A model generated the notes under the pieces. That model did no database searches. It was not told the DNA's origin and saw only the letters and a list, made by a program, of their open reading frames with translations. This document shows positions 1 to 7,497 of a DNA stretch of 21,271 nt, one piece after another. Location: IMG/VR virus record IMGVR_UViG_3300025769_001014, positions 1 through 21,271 of that record; one strand, written 5' to 3'. The stretch's first letter is position 1. Each line of letters begins with the position of its first letter. A program made the translations under genes and the position numbers. The DNA comes from a virus.

Positions 1-2376
1 ACTGCTGATTTCAATAGCATAAATGGTGATGCCGATGAGGGATTTTATAATTTCAAAATATCAGTTCAAAGAGATATGCAGGAGTATTATGATTTTGATG
101 GGTCGCTTACAGCTGAATTTTTTGGCGATTATGATTTAGATGCTTTAGGAGACCAAATGTCATTCCTTGCATTAGCAAAAATGGATTCAACAAATACGGA
201 TAGATGTTTACTTGGCGGAAGTTCATCAACTCGTTTTTATATAAAATTTGAAGCCGATGACGAAATTACAGCACAAATTTATGATGGTACGAATTTTACA
301 AATATTAGCTCAGTTACTAATTCGACTGGCACAACTATAACAGATTATGGTTGGCATCAATACGGTTTATCTTATGACGGCACTACAATTAAATTATATC
401 AAGATGGAATCGAAATTGCTTCAAAAGTAGATGGGGATGCAACCGGAACAGGAACCACTACTTTTAGAATTGGTACACGAGGTTCAAGCGCTACAACAAT
501 GAATGGTCAAGTTGCTCAAGTAATGATTTGGGATAGGCCTTTAACTGCGACAGAATTTGCTTCATTAAATGACGATATTGATGACGTTCAAGACGGTTTA
601 GTTGTGCAATATGCTGGCGATAAAGATTTGGATGGAACTACCGATTGGGGAGATGATTTATCAACCGATTGGGCATCTGCAGGTGGCGGAACTTCACAAC
701 CTTTTTTGATTCGAACATTTGACGTCGCTACAGCATACGAATTACAAGAAACTACTTTGCCGTTTGGAGAATCGGTTAATCCTACCGATATAAAAGTAAG
801 CCCAAATGAAGACAAAGTTTATGTAACTTGTGATAATACAGATAAAATATTTCAATTTTCATTAAGCACGCCAGGCGACTTAACAACTGCGACATTAGAT
901 GGTAGTTATACAACTACAGCAACGGGTATTGTGAATCAAGGAATTACTTGGAATTATACAGGTAAAAGATTTTACATTGCTGATTCTGGCACAACTGATG
1001 CAATTCGCGAATTTACAACTTCAGTTGCTTATGATTTAACTTCTACAGTTACGATTTCGACAATTTGGACTACGTCTCCAACTGTACCAAATAGCCCATT
1101 GCAAATCACATGGTCTTATGACCATAAAAAATGCTGGGTAACATCATTATCAACTGATTCTGTTCACGAATTTACAGCATCAACTCCTGGTTCTACATCG
1201 TCATTAACTCTTGTAGGAACTTATTTAGGAACTTCAGGAGATACGATTCACGATTTTTGGATTTCAGACGACGGAAGATATGCAATACTTGAGGAATCAA
1301 ACATCAATGGTCTTGAAATGTATTATTTGCCAACTGAAAATGCTTTAGCTGGCGCTGTTCATATTTCAACTGTCGATTTAACTAATTTAGATAATTCAAA
1401 TGGTTGGACAATTACTCCTACAGGTAAAATTTATATCAATGATAGAACAAACGACACGTTTTTTAAATATGCAATGGTTGATTTTATGCCTCAAACATCT
1501 TATGTTTCAATCAATGAAGTAAATGCTTGGAATGAATGGGTCGATGAACGCGGGATAACTAACGTTACCGATACCGGAATCGATTATGGATTATCAGCCA
1601 AAGCAACATCTGCAACTCCTACAACTTTTTCAAATGTTGCAATTGCAGTTGATAGTTTGATGCCAGCGATTGACTATTCAATTATTGTTCAAGCAAAAGT
1701 TGACGCAAATCAGTTACAAGATATTCATTTGCCATCATCTGTCGGTTGGTCAGCAAATACGAATCATAATGTAGACAATACAACATGGACTCAGCACACA
1801 GCTTCAGGAGAACGGGACACAAATTACGGACCTGCTAATGTTGTTGTTAGGGCAGACCAAACACCAGCAACAAATGGCGACGATATTTGGTGGGACAGAA
1901 TGATGATTCGACAAGATGATTTAGATATATCACCGATTGCAAATGCAGCTAGTTTTTATGACGAATACAATCAATTGGGTCAAACGGCTGCAGCTCCTGT
2001 ATATCAAGCATTTTTTGCAACAATGTCAGTTTCTGACGATTCAGCTCATGGTGATTATTCGATTGAAGCAACTACATTTGTCGGAATTACAAATCACATG
2101 GAAGCGCTTGTACCGATGGTTAGCGGTACTGTTTATCGTTGGGGAATGTGGGCGAAACGAGGAGCGACTGGCACAGGTCAAGAAATATCAGGTTGGACAA
2201 ATGTAACCGTTTCTCCAAACATCGCTATAACTTCAACCGATTGGAAATATTATTCAGGTCAAGTTACAGCAAGTTCGACGGCTAATTCTGCTTTAAAAAT
2301 ATGGATAAATGATACAACTGGTACAGTTGGTGAATCTGTGTTAATAGATGGCTTTCGAATAGTCGCTGAAGATTAA
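1..2376 (+). CDS. Tail fibre / receptor-binding protein, C-terminal part (5' truncated by window)
   Basis: The frame is open from base 1, so the gene starts upstream and 791 codons are visible. Residues about 30-200 look like a LamG/concanavalin-like lectin fold (a WHQYGLSYDGTTIKLYQDG segment, then MIWDRPLTATEF, which is typical of the last strands). Residues about 235-510 contain repeated units with SPNEDKVYVT, NYTGKRFYIAD, SYDHKKCWVT and SDDGRYAI, the pattern of a six- or seven-bladed beta-propeller. Two stretches near the end, each closing with a D-x-I/V-x-x-D-x-x-R-I-like strand (IWWDRMMIR and VLIDGFRIV), resemble carbohydrate-binding-module jelly rolls. This combination in a phage suggests a virion-surface protein that binds host glycans. 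It lies directly before exported proteins and the lysis cassette, the usual place for tail-tip genes. Domain calls are by eye; the exact virion role is inferred. Confidence 0.7.
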   Translation, partial: TADFNSINGDADEGFYNFKISVQRDMQEYYDFDGSLTAEFFGDYDLDALGDQMSFLALAKMDSTNTDRCLLGGSSSTRFYIKFEADDEITAQIYDGTNFTNISSVTNSTGTTITDYGWHQYGLSYDGTTIKLYQDGIEIASKVDGDATGTGTTTFRIGTRGSSATTMNGQVAQVMIWDRPLTATEFASLNDDIDDVQDGLVVQYAGDKDLDGTTDWGDDLSTDWASAGGGTSQPFLIRTFDVATAYELQETTLPFGESVNPTDIKVSPNEDKVYVTCDNTDKIFQFSLSTPGDLTTATLDGSYTTTATGIVNQGITWNYTGKRFYIADSGTTDAIREFTTSVAYDLTSTVTISTIWTTSPTVPNSPLQITWSYDHKKCWVTSLSTDSVHEFTASTPGSTSSLTLVGTYLGTSGDTIHDFWISDDGRYAILEESNINGLEMYYLPTENALAGAVHISTVDLTNLDNSNGWTITPTGKIYINDRTNDTFFKYAMVDFMPQTSYVSINEVNAWNEWVDERGITNVTDTGIDYGLSAKATSATPTTFSNVAIAVDSLMPAIDYSIIVQAKVDANQLQDIHLPSSVGWSANTNHNVDNTTWTQHTASGERDTNYGPANVVVRADQTPATNGDDIWWDRMMIRQDDLDISPIANAASFYDEYNQLGQTAAAPVYQAFFATMSVSDDSAHGDYSIEATTFVGITNHMEALVPMVSGTVYRWGMWAKRGATGTGQEISGWTNVTVSPNIAITSTDWKYYSGQVTASSTANSALKIWINDTTGTVGESVLIDGFRIVAED

Positions 2377-2428
2377 TTATTTTTCATACTTTCGTAAAAA
2401 ACGAATATTAACTAAAAACAATTATAAT

Positions 2429-3019
2429 ATGAAACTAAAAAATTATTTATTTATTTTATTAATTGCATTGATGTCTTTTTCATGTGAAAACAATGTGCTT
2501 GAAATTCAATCCGATGAACAAATCGCTATTGAAAGTGCGCTTGAAAGATTTGACATGGAAAGGCGACCTGCTGATGCTCCTCAAGATGAAGTAAAAGCAA
2601 TATTTACAAGGTCGTTAATTATCGCTAATAAAAATTGGAAAATGATTATAAACGGAAACAACGTTCAGGAAATTTATTTAACTCCGACGTTAGATGTTTA
2701 CAATCCTTTTTTTATAACTTTATATTCAGCATTTGGTGAATGTTTTTCGGTTATTGATTTCATTCCTCAAGAATATCCTGTCACGTTAATTTCTCAGAAT
2801 GAAAATGCAATGATATTACAATCAGTTACAAACATTCCAGGTCAATATACATTATGGATATTCTTTTTAAATGATGACGATAATTTAGAATGGCAAATAC
2901 AAACATTCGATGAAGGTGGAACTTACGTAGATAATTCTATGTGGTCAATGTATTTTGAACCAACTACAGTTGATTTAGCAACTTTAGATTATTGTCCTGG
3001 CGAATCATATAATCCATAA
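2429..3019 (+). CDS. Putative phage-encoded lipoprotein
   Basis: This 196-residue protein has a clear lipoprotein signal: a short basic start, a hydrophobic core at residues 6-15 and a lipobox ending FSC with Cys19, followed by ENN. Acidic residues after the Cys fit surface-export signals known from Bacteroidota lipoproteins, but this is not decisive. The mature part is rich in beta-forming segments and acidic residues, with a low-charge C-terminus. No family is recognised. The gene lies 52 bases after the tail protein and is followed closely by small membrane-protein genes. It could be a virion or host-envelope lipoprotein, for instance a superinfection-exclusion factor; that role is only an inference from position and localisation. 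Confidence 0.75.
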   Translation: MKLKNYLFILLIALMSFSCENNVLEIQSDEQIAIESALERFDMERRPADAPQDEVKAIFTRSLIIANKNWKMIINGNNVQEIYLTPTLDVYNPFFITLYSAFGECFSVIDFIPQEYPVTLISQNENAMILQSVTNIPGQYTLWIFFLNDDDNLEWQIQTFDEGGTYVDNSMWSMYFEPTTVDLATLDYCPGESYNP

Positions 3020-3022
3020 AAA

Positions 3023-3115
3023 ATGATAGAAAAAATTATATTTTTTGGATTTTGGGGAATCGTGCTTTTGTTTGGTTTAATTGCTGTGTATAATTCAATT
3101 AAAAAAGATGATTGA
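3023..3115 (+). CDS. Small single-TM protein (30 aa)
   Basis: A 30-codon frame starts 3 bases after the stop of the lipoprotein gene and overlaps the start of the next gene by 8 bases. The product has one hydrophobic span (residues about 5-23) followed by a Lys/Asp tail. The tight fit between two genes and the coupled ATG...TGA overlap support a real gene. Function is unknown. Confidence 0.5.
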   Translation: MIEKIIFFGFWGIVLLFGLIAVYNSIKKDD

Positions 3116-3500
3116 AATATTGATAGGAATCATCATAGGAATCATTTTGCTGGGTCTTTGTTTCGGTTATGTAGAATTAAACATAATCGATTCAAAGAAT
3201 ACAGCACATAACAGGAAATGGCATTGGTTCAAAGGTGGTATGCAAGGTGTATTTTTTACATTGATTGGGTATCCAATTTACAACGTATCAATAGATTTGT
3301 TGTTCTTTATATTGATGACATTATCATTGACGGTTTTAATATTTAACCCGATAATAAATAAAATTAGGAAACGAAATAATTTTTTTTATATCGCTAACGC
3401 GGGAATTGAAGGTTATTTTTATAAAATTCCTAAAATATATTACATGATAAATTTACTATTATTTATCGTTTCAATTTTAAAACTAAAAATTTTCACATGA
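3108..3500 (+). CDS. Multi-spanning membrane protein, unknown function
   Basis: The product is 130 residues with about four hydrophobic segments: residues 2-22, 45-62, 63-82 and 110-127, separated by short basic loops (HNRKWHW, KIRKRN). I chose the ATG at 3108 because it overlaps the upstream stop in the coupled style of this genome; an in-frame ATG at 3081 lies inside the preceding gene. Its stop overlaps the next start as ATGA. No family is recognised. It sits in a run of four membrane or exported proteins between the tail and lysis genes. Confidence 0.6.
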   Translation: MIEILIGIIIGIILLGLCFGYVELNIIDSKNTAHNRKWHWFKGGMQGVFFTLIGYPIYNVSIDLLFFILMTLSLTVLIFNPIINKIRKRNNFFYIANAGIEGYFYKIPKIYYMINLLLFIVSILKLKIFT

Positions 3501-4318
3501 AAAAAATAATAACAATATTAATTTTCTTAATTTCGTTTGGTTCGATTGCACAAATCGACATAAAAGATACTTTTAGATACAAAGTATTGGTTGATGAAGT
3601 TGAGGTATCAGTTCATATAAATAAATCGAATGCTTTAGAAGCGTATTTGAATCAATTACAACTTAACCCATCTGCAAACGTTGAAATTATATCGACGGGT
3701 AAAATTTATGCCGATGTAGGAAATATATTTAACGCGATAAAACCAACTGATAGCATCACAATTTTTGAACGCGACACAATACGAAAGGCAGTAGTTTTAG
3801 CTACACCTTCAGAAACTTACAATAAACCGGGGAACATGCTGGTGCTTTTATATGGCGACGGACAAAGTTTTACTTCAATGACAGACAGCGCATCGATTGA
3901 ATATGCAGATGAGCATCAACCGGTTTATTTCCGATTAAAAGAAACAGTACATCAATTTGGCGATTCAACTTATATTGTCAAATCAAAAAGATTGTTTCCT
4001 GATTATGTACGAATGGCAGGACCACCTGAAACTGTAATTGATTCGAATCGAATTAGGTTAAGGGAATTTTACACAAAACAATGCCAAATAACAAAATTAG
4101 AATATAGAATATTTGGTTCAAATAATACAATCTGGACTAACGTACCAACGCCTTTAGGATTTAATGCATCGCGAAAAAAATGGAATCGTTTTGCTCATGG
4201 TCGTTGGATTGAAGGGTTAAAACCAGAAACAACTTACGTCATTCGTGAACATATTGAAACAATCGATGGCGAAACATTAATAAGCCCGGCAAGGGTTTTA
4301 AAAACATTACCGTTATAA
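3497..4318 (+). CDS. Secreted/periplasmic protein with fibronectin-like C-terminus
   Basis: The 273-residue product begins with a classical type I signal peptide: MKK, a hydrophobic core, then GSIAQ around residues 15-19, with probable cleavage after Ala18. The mature protein is rich in predicted beta strands. The last about 40 residues (from GLKPETTYVIREHIET to ARVLKTL) have the 'L-K-P-x-T-x-Y' turn and closing strand typical of fibronectin type III-like folds. The rest is not recognised. It is translationally coupled (ATGA) to the upstream membrane protein and is the last gene before a strong terminator. An exported phage protein here could act at the cell surface or be virion-associated; neither can be decided from sequence. 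Confidence 0.65.
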   Translation: MKKIITILIFLISFGSIAQIDIKDTFRYKVLVDEVEVSVHINKSNALEAYLNQLQLNPSANVEIISTGKIYADVGNIFNAIKPTDSITIFERDTIRKAVVLATPSETYNKPGNMLVLLYGDGQSFTSMTDSASIEYADEHQPVYFRLKETVHQFGDSTYIVKSKRLFPDYVRMAGPPETVIDSNRIRLREFYTKQCQITKLEYRIFGSNNTIWTNVPTPLGFNASRKKWNRFAHGRWIEGLKPETTYVIREHIETIDGETLISPARVLKTLPL

Positions 4319-4355
4319 TAGTAAGCGGTAATTTATTTCTTTTCATAGTGATTGT

Positions 4356-4384
4356 CCAACCCGGTGGGAATCGGGTTGGTTTTT
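4356..4384 (+). terminator. Rho-independent terminator
   Basis: A perfect 8-bp stem (ccaacccg / cgggttgg) with an 8-base loop is followed directly by TTTTT. It lies 37 bases after the secreted-protein gene and before the lysis cassette, so it probably ends or attenuates the tail transcript. Confidence 0.9.
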
Positions 4385-4406
4385 ATGAATTAAAATATTA
4401 GAAATT

Positions 4407-4637
4407 ATGAGTATGAAAAATGACATTAACGGCAAAGAAAGTTCAAAACGATTTTGGGCAGGTAAATTCCTTGCTGTAGGTTTAGTTATGGCAATGGCTT
4501 ATTTTGCTGTTGAGATAGTATTTGCAATTACAAGCAAACCGATGACGATGCAATTTCCATTTGAAATGTGGTATGGTTTAATAGGTGGCGGTTGGACTGC
4601 AATAGGTTTGACATTATTCGAAAAAAAAATAAAATAA
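4407..4637 (+). CDS. Putative holin (two-TM protein)
   Basis: The product is 76 residues with a charged N-terminus, hydrophobic segments at about 20-41 and 52-69 joined by a short loop, and a basic tail (EKKIK). This is the class II holin layout. It is the first gene after a terminator and is followed at once by a second small membrane protein, a coiled-coil/TM protein, an endolysin and a spanin. Holins are poorly conserved in sequence, so the call rests on topology and on the lysis context. Confidence 0.55.
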   Translation: MSMKNDINGKESSKRFWAGKFLAVGLVMAMAYFAVEIVFAITSKPMTMQFPFEMWYGLIGGGWTAIGLTLFEKKIK

Positions 4638-4643
4638 TTTAAA

Positions 4644-4814
4644 ATGAATTTATTAAAAAAGATTATTAGTACACCGATTATGTTTGTGCCAGCATCATTA
4701 TTGTTAGCTGGATTTGTAATGGGTAAAGTAAATGGAATTTTAGCTTTATTGATTGTAGGTTTGCAATTGGTATTTATATTAACTGACTCAGGTCAAAAAC
4801 AACTTTGGAAATAA
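4644..4814 (+). CDS. Small two-TM membrane protein, possible second holin or antiholin
   Basis: A 56-residue frame starts 6 bases after the preceding stop and its TAA overlaps the next ATG by one base (TAATG). Hydrophobic spans at about 10-28 and 31-48 are joined by a very short GKVNG turn, and the tail is QKQLWK. Neighbouring genes are lysis genes. A role as second holin, antiholin or pinholin is possible. No sequence family is recognised. Confidence 0.5.
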   Translation: MNLLKKIISTPIMFVPASLLLAGFVMGKVNGILALLIVGLQLVFILTDSGQKQLWK

Positions 4815-5128
4815 TGGCTTCTGGAAAATTAACACCAACAGCTATAACGCATCTAAAACTAGAAGAATTATCTAAAGATTTTTTAGCAATGTCAACCGAT
4901 GTTTCAATCATGAAAAATGAATTGCATGACATGAAAGCATTGCTTCATTCGAATCCTCAAGTAAATCAAAAAGGAGCTATTGAAACTTTAGCAGATGTTA
5001 ACAAACGAGTTTTTGGATTGGAAGAACGTGAGAAAATAGGTGTGGCAAAAAAATCTTTAATTGTTGCAATTGCAATGACTGTAGGTGGTGGTTTAGTTAC
5101 ATTGATTAAATGGTTCTTTGTAAAATGA
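4814..5128 (+). CDS. Coiled-coil plus C-terminal TM lysis-associated protein
   Basis: The product is 104 residues. Residues about 12-75 are charged and heptad-rich (LEELSKDFLAM, MKNELHDMKALL, IETLADVNKRVFGLEEREK), suggesting a coiled coil. Residues about 80-101 form one hydrophobic segment ending in KWFFVK. This is the topology of XhlA-like haemolysin/holin accessory proteins. I chose the ATG at 4814 because it overlaps the upstream TAA; an in-frame ATG nine bases earlier is inside the previous gene. Its stop overlaps the endolysin start (ATGA). Confidence 0.55.
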   Translation: MASGKLTPTAITHLKLEELSKDFLAMSTDVSIMKNELHDMKALLHSNPQVNQKGAIETLADVNKRVFGLEEREKIGVAKKSLIVAIAMTVGGGLVTLIKWFFVK

Positions 5129-5592
5129 AAATGACGGACGCTGAAATATTACACAATATTAAGCAAAAGTTTCATATATCAGAATTCGTAGGTCCTCAAG
5201 TTTATAAAAAATACGGAGATGATGCTTGGAAATTTATTGATATTCGATTGTTACAAACAATTGATGTTTTAAGGTATTGGATAGATAAACCGATAACAAT
5301 CAATAATTATTACTGGGGCGGGTCATTTAAACAACGTGGATTAAGAACTAATTTAGGTTCAATATTCATGGGTAAATTTAAAAAAGGAATTTTATATTTA
5401 TCAGCACACGTTTTAGGAAAAGCAGTAGATTTCGATGTTCAAGGCATGACTGCGATTGAAGTTAGAAATTGGATTGTAGCAAATCAAAAAATATTTCCTT
5501 TTAAAATCAGGTTAGAAACAGGTGTGAATTGGGTCCACCTTGACATAATTTCAGAAGAAAAAAATCCAAAAATTTATAAATTTATTCCATGA
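5125..5592 (+). CDS. Endolysin, M15-type zinc peptidase
   Basis: The 155-residue product carries the signature of peptidase M15 / D-Ala-D-Ala carboxypeptidase-like endolysins: S-A-H-V-L-G-K-A-V-D-F (His95 and Asp102 as zinc ligands) and W-V-H-L-D (His138), with Glu131 just before it as the likely catalytic acid. The N-terminal half (residues about 35-75, ending YYWGGSFKQRGLR) matches the usual helical lead-in of phage members. It would cut peptide cross-links of peptidoglycan after holin action. The start at 5125 overlaps the upstream TGA; MTDAE at 5131 is an alternative. The stop overlaps the spanin start. There is no signal peptide, so release should depend on a holin. Confidence 0.8.
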   Translation: MKMTDAEILHNIKQKFHISEFVGPQVYKKYGDDAWKFIDIRLLQTIDVLRYWIDKPITINNYYWGGSFKQRGLRTNLGSIFMGKFKKGILYLSAHVLGKAVDFDVQGMTAIEVRNWIVANQKIFPFKIRLETGVNWVHLDIISEEKNPKIYKFIP

Positions 5593-6038
5593 AATATTTA
5601 ATAATTATTTTATTTTTTATTGTTGGGTGTAAATCTCAAAAAACGATTTCTGAAAAATCAGTTATCAAAAGAGATTCAGTTTCTATGCATACAACTAAGA
5701 CGATTTTACTACCTGTAATTTCATCATTAGAAATTGAAAGACCATGTGATTCAGCCAAAGGCTTAAAAATGTTCACAAAAAAAATGGGCTTTAGTGTTGG
5801 CGAGGTAGTAATTCGTGGAAGAAATAACGTGCTTTCTGTCGAACTCAAAACAGACACGATTTCGAAAGAGGATAAATCCTACCGGCAGATCTCAAAAATT
5901 GATAGTAAGGATATCAAACAAATCGAAACTACCAGTAAATATATTCCTAAGTGGGTCTGGTGGTCAGTTGTATTGAATGTTGGAACCTTACTGTGGATAT
6001 TCAGAAAATTCGTACCATTTTTAAAATTTATCAAATAA
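5589..6038 (+). CDS. Unimolecular spanin (u-spanin) candidate
   Basis: The product is 149 residues. It begins with a lipoprotein signal (MKYLIIILFFIVGC, Cys14) and ends with a hydrophobic segment at about 122-138 (WVWWSVVLNVGTLLWIF) plus a basic tail. A lipid anchor at one end and an inner-membrane helix at the other is the layout of phage T1 gp11-type u-spanins, which fuse outer and inner membranes in the last step of Gram-negative lysis. The intervening part is beta- and charge-rich. It overlaps the endolysin stop as ATGA, the expected position. No separate o-spanin/i-spanin pair is seen nearby, which supports a one-gene solution. The function is inferred from topology and context. Confidence 0.7.
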   Translation: MKYLIIILFFIVGCKSQKTISEKSVIKRDSVSMHTTKTILLPVISSLEIERPCDSAKGLKMFTKKMGFSVGEVVIRGRNNVLSVELKTDTISKEDKSYRQISKIDSKDIKQIETTSKYIPKWVWWSVVLNVGTLLWIFRKFVPFLKFIK

Positions 6039-6042
6039 ATTT

Positions 6043-6957
6043 ATGACGAAAAAAATTAAATTGAATCCGTCCAATAGGTATCGGATGTCTTCGCATACTG
6101 CCAGACATTTAGGCCTAAAAATTAACAAAGAAGGAAGATATTATTTAAACAAAGAAAATTTAAAAAAATATTTAGATTTAGAACAATACAAAATTAAACG
6201 ATTATTTTATGATATAGAAACTTCTCAGTATGAAGTCAAATCTTTTCGCATCGGATATAATTTAAATTTACATTATCAAAACGTAACTAAATTGGCTAAG
6301 ATAATATGCGTAAGTTGGAAATGGGAAGGCGAAGATAAAATACATAACATTCATTGGGGTAAAGAAATGGATGACAAAAGAATACTTCAAAAATTCATTC
6401 CTGAAATGAATAAAGCTGACGAAATCGTAGCACATAATGGAGACCGTTTTGATGTGAAATGGTTAAGGACACGTGCTTTATTTCATCGATTGCCGATGAA
6501 GCCAAAATATAGGTCAGTTGATACATTGAAACAAGCAAAAGCATATTTCAACTTTCCAAATAATCGTTTGGATACGATTGCACAATATTTAGGAGTTGGC
6601 GCTAAAATTGAACATGAAGGAATTAAAATGTGGGATGCTGTCGAAGCAGGAGATAAAAAAGCATTGAAAGCGATGGTTCAATATTGCGATGGCGATATAA
6701 CTGTCCTTGAAGATGTTTATTTTCAATTAGAAAAATATGTGAAGAACATGACTCATGTCGGAGCTCATACAGGCGGGGCTAAACATTCATGTCCGTCATG
6801 TGGAAATAATAATGATATTGTTTTAAATAAATTCAATTATACTGCATTAGGAACCATCAAACCTGAAATGAGTTGTAATTCATGTGGATACGTTTATGAA
6901 ATGTCTTATTCAGCTTATCGCGATTTCATGATGGTTAAAACAATGTTAATAAATTAG
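6043..6957 (+). CDS. DEDDy-type 3'-5' exonuclease with C-terminal zinc ribbon
   Basis: The 304-residue product contains the three exonuclease motifs of the DnaQ/RNase H-like superfamily: FYDIETS (Asp57, Glu59), VAHNGDRFD (Asp137) and Y-C-D-G-D (Tyr214, Asp218), which makes it the DEDDy subtype used by PolB-family proofreading domains. After the fold, CPSCG (Cys250, Cys253) and CNSCG (Cys278, Cys281) form a zinc ribbon. There is no polymerase domain. It starts 4 bases after the spanin stop and is the last gene before a 630-base gene-free region. It probably acts on DNA or RNA ends, in proofreading, repair or host nucleic-acid turnover; the substrate is not determined. Confidence 0.8.
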   Translation: MTKKIKLNPSNRYRMSSHTARHLGLKINKEGRYYLNKENLKKYLDLEQYKIKRLFYDIETSQYEVKSFRIGYNLNLHYQNVTKLAKIICVSWKWEGEDKIHNIHWGKEMDDKRILQKFIPEMNKADEIVAHNGDRFDVKWLRTRALFHRLPMKPKYRSVDTLKQAKAYFNFPNNRLDTIAQYLGVGAKIEHEGIKMWDAVEAGDKKALKAMVQYCDGDITVLEDVYFQLEKYVKNMTHVGAHTGGAKHSCPSCGNNNDIVLNKFNYTALGTIKPEMSCNSCGYVYEMSYSAYRDFMMVKTMLIN

Positions 6958-7073
6958 ATTTTTAAAATTTGATATCAATTAAATTTATTTATAGTATTGC
7001 AGTCAATTATAACATTTTATCTGCTTGACGATGGATTTATAATTATATTGGTTTGTTTTTTAGGGTTACTTAT

Positions 7074-7108
7074 CCCGTCAGTGTTTCATAGTCGCTGACG
7101 GGTTTTTT
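7074..7108 (+). terminator. Rho-independent terminator after the lysis/exonuclease operon
   Basis: Perfect 8-bp arms (cccgtcag at 7074-7081, ctgacggg at 7095-7102) enclose 13 bases and can extend by two pairs including one G-T. They are followed by TTTTTT. Confidence 0.92.
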
Positions 7109-7269
7109 GTAGTTTGATTCCAGCGCTACGCTACGCGATTCACAATATATTTAGAAAATAAAGCGTTATTAGCTTGTAGGATTCAATTATTATTATTATA
7201 TTGCATCATAAATCAAATGAAAAGGACGAAAAAATGACATCGAAATTGATTTAAACGTTTGACAATCAT

Positions 7270-7420
7270 CGTTTTAAAATTGTTGGGTCGGCGAAATCCG
7301 ACTCTCCTGCCAAAATTTACCTACAAGGCAATCGAATACGAAATGTAAATTTCAAAGGTAAGTTGGACGTACGGCGACGAACATAAAGACGAAGTCCCCA
7401 TTGGGCAACCCTTTAAAACG
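7270..7420 (+). ncRNA. Candidate structured RNA closed by a 9-bp stem
   Basis: Outer arms cgttttaaa (7270-7278) and tttaaaacg (7412-7420) are exactly complementary. Inside are a 7-bp hairpin (7285-7291 / 7298-7304, loop cgaaat, one G-T pair) and an 8-bp stem aaatttac/gtaaattt (7313-7320 / 7345-7352). A weaker ggac/gtcc pair (7365-7368 / 7394-7397) may also form. No known RNA class is recognised. The strand is assumed from the surrounding genes. Confidence 0.45.
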
Positions 7421-7474
7421 TCATATAATAAATTGTAATAGAATTTATGTAAACATCGAATGTTTTATGACGTT
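7417..7474 (+). ncRNA. Candidate three-way-junction RNA element
   Basis: Arms aacgtcata (7417-7425) and tatgacgtt (7466-7474) pair over 9 bp and enclose two further hairpins: ataaatt/aatttat (7428-7434 / 7442-7448, 7-base loop) and aaacat/atgttt (7451-7456 / 7460-7465, 3-base loop). The outer arm shares four bases with the closing stem of the 7270-7420 element, so the two cannot both form fully. No hammerhead core is present. Confidence 0.45.
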
Positions 7475-7497
7475 CAAATTTTTGAGTGAAATCAAAA

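Noticed and set aside
1937-2206. A + strand open frame inside the tail gene.
   Set aside because: It lies in another frame of a clearly protein-coding, domain-containing gene and its product has no recognisable features.
2387-2394. tactttcg as a Bacteroidota -7 element (TAnnTTTG).
   Set aside because: It has one mismatch and no TTTG element at the expected distance upstream; short AT-rich matches are common here.
2391-2405. A small hairpin ttcgt-aaaaa-acgaa as a terminator after the tail gene.
   Set aside because: The stem is only 5 bp of weak pairs and no T-run follows it on the + strand.
7025-7053. A sigma-70-type promoter beginning TTGACG with an AT-rich downstream segment.
   Set aside because: No good -10 element lies 16-18 bases away, and it lies upstream of the strong terminator at 7074-7108, which would stop its transcript.
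7285-7312. A hairpin followed by ...tctcctgcca, resembling a tRNA T-arm plus acceptor 3' end with CCA.
   Set aside because: The loop is six bases and lacks TTC, and no complementary 5' acceptor arm, D-arm or anticodon arm lies at the right distance. It is better explained as one stem of the structured region.
7417-7474. A hammerhead ribozyme, suggested by the three-way junction.
   Set aside because: The conserved CTGANGA and GAAA core sequences are absent from the junction.
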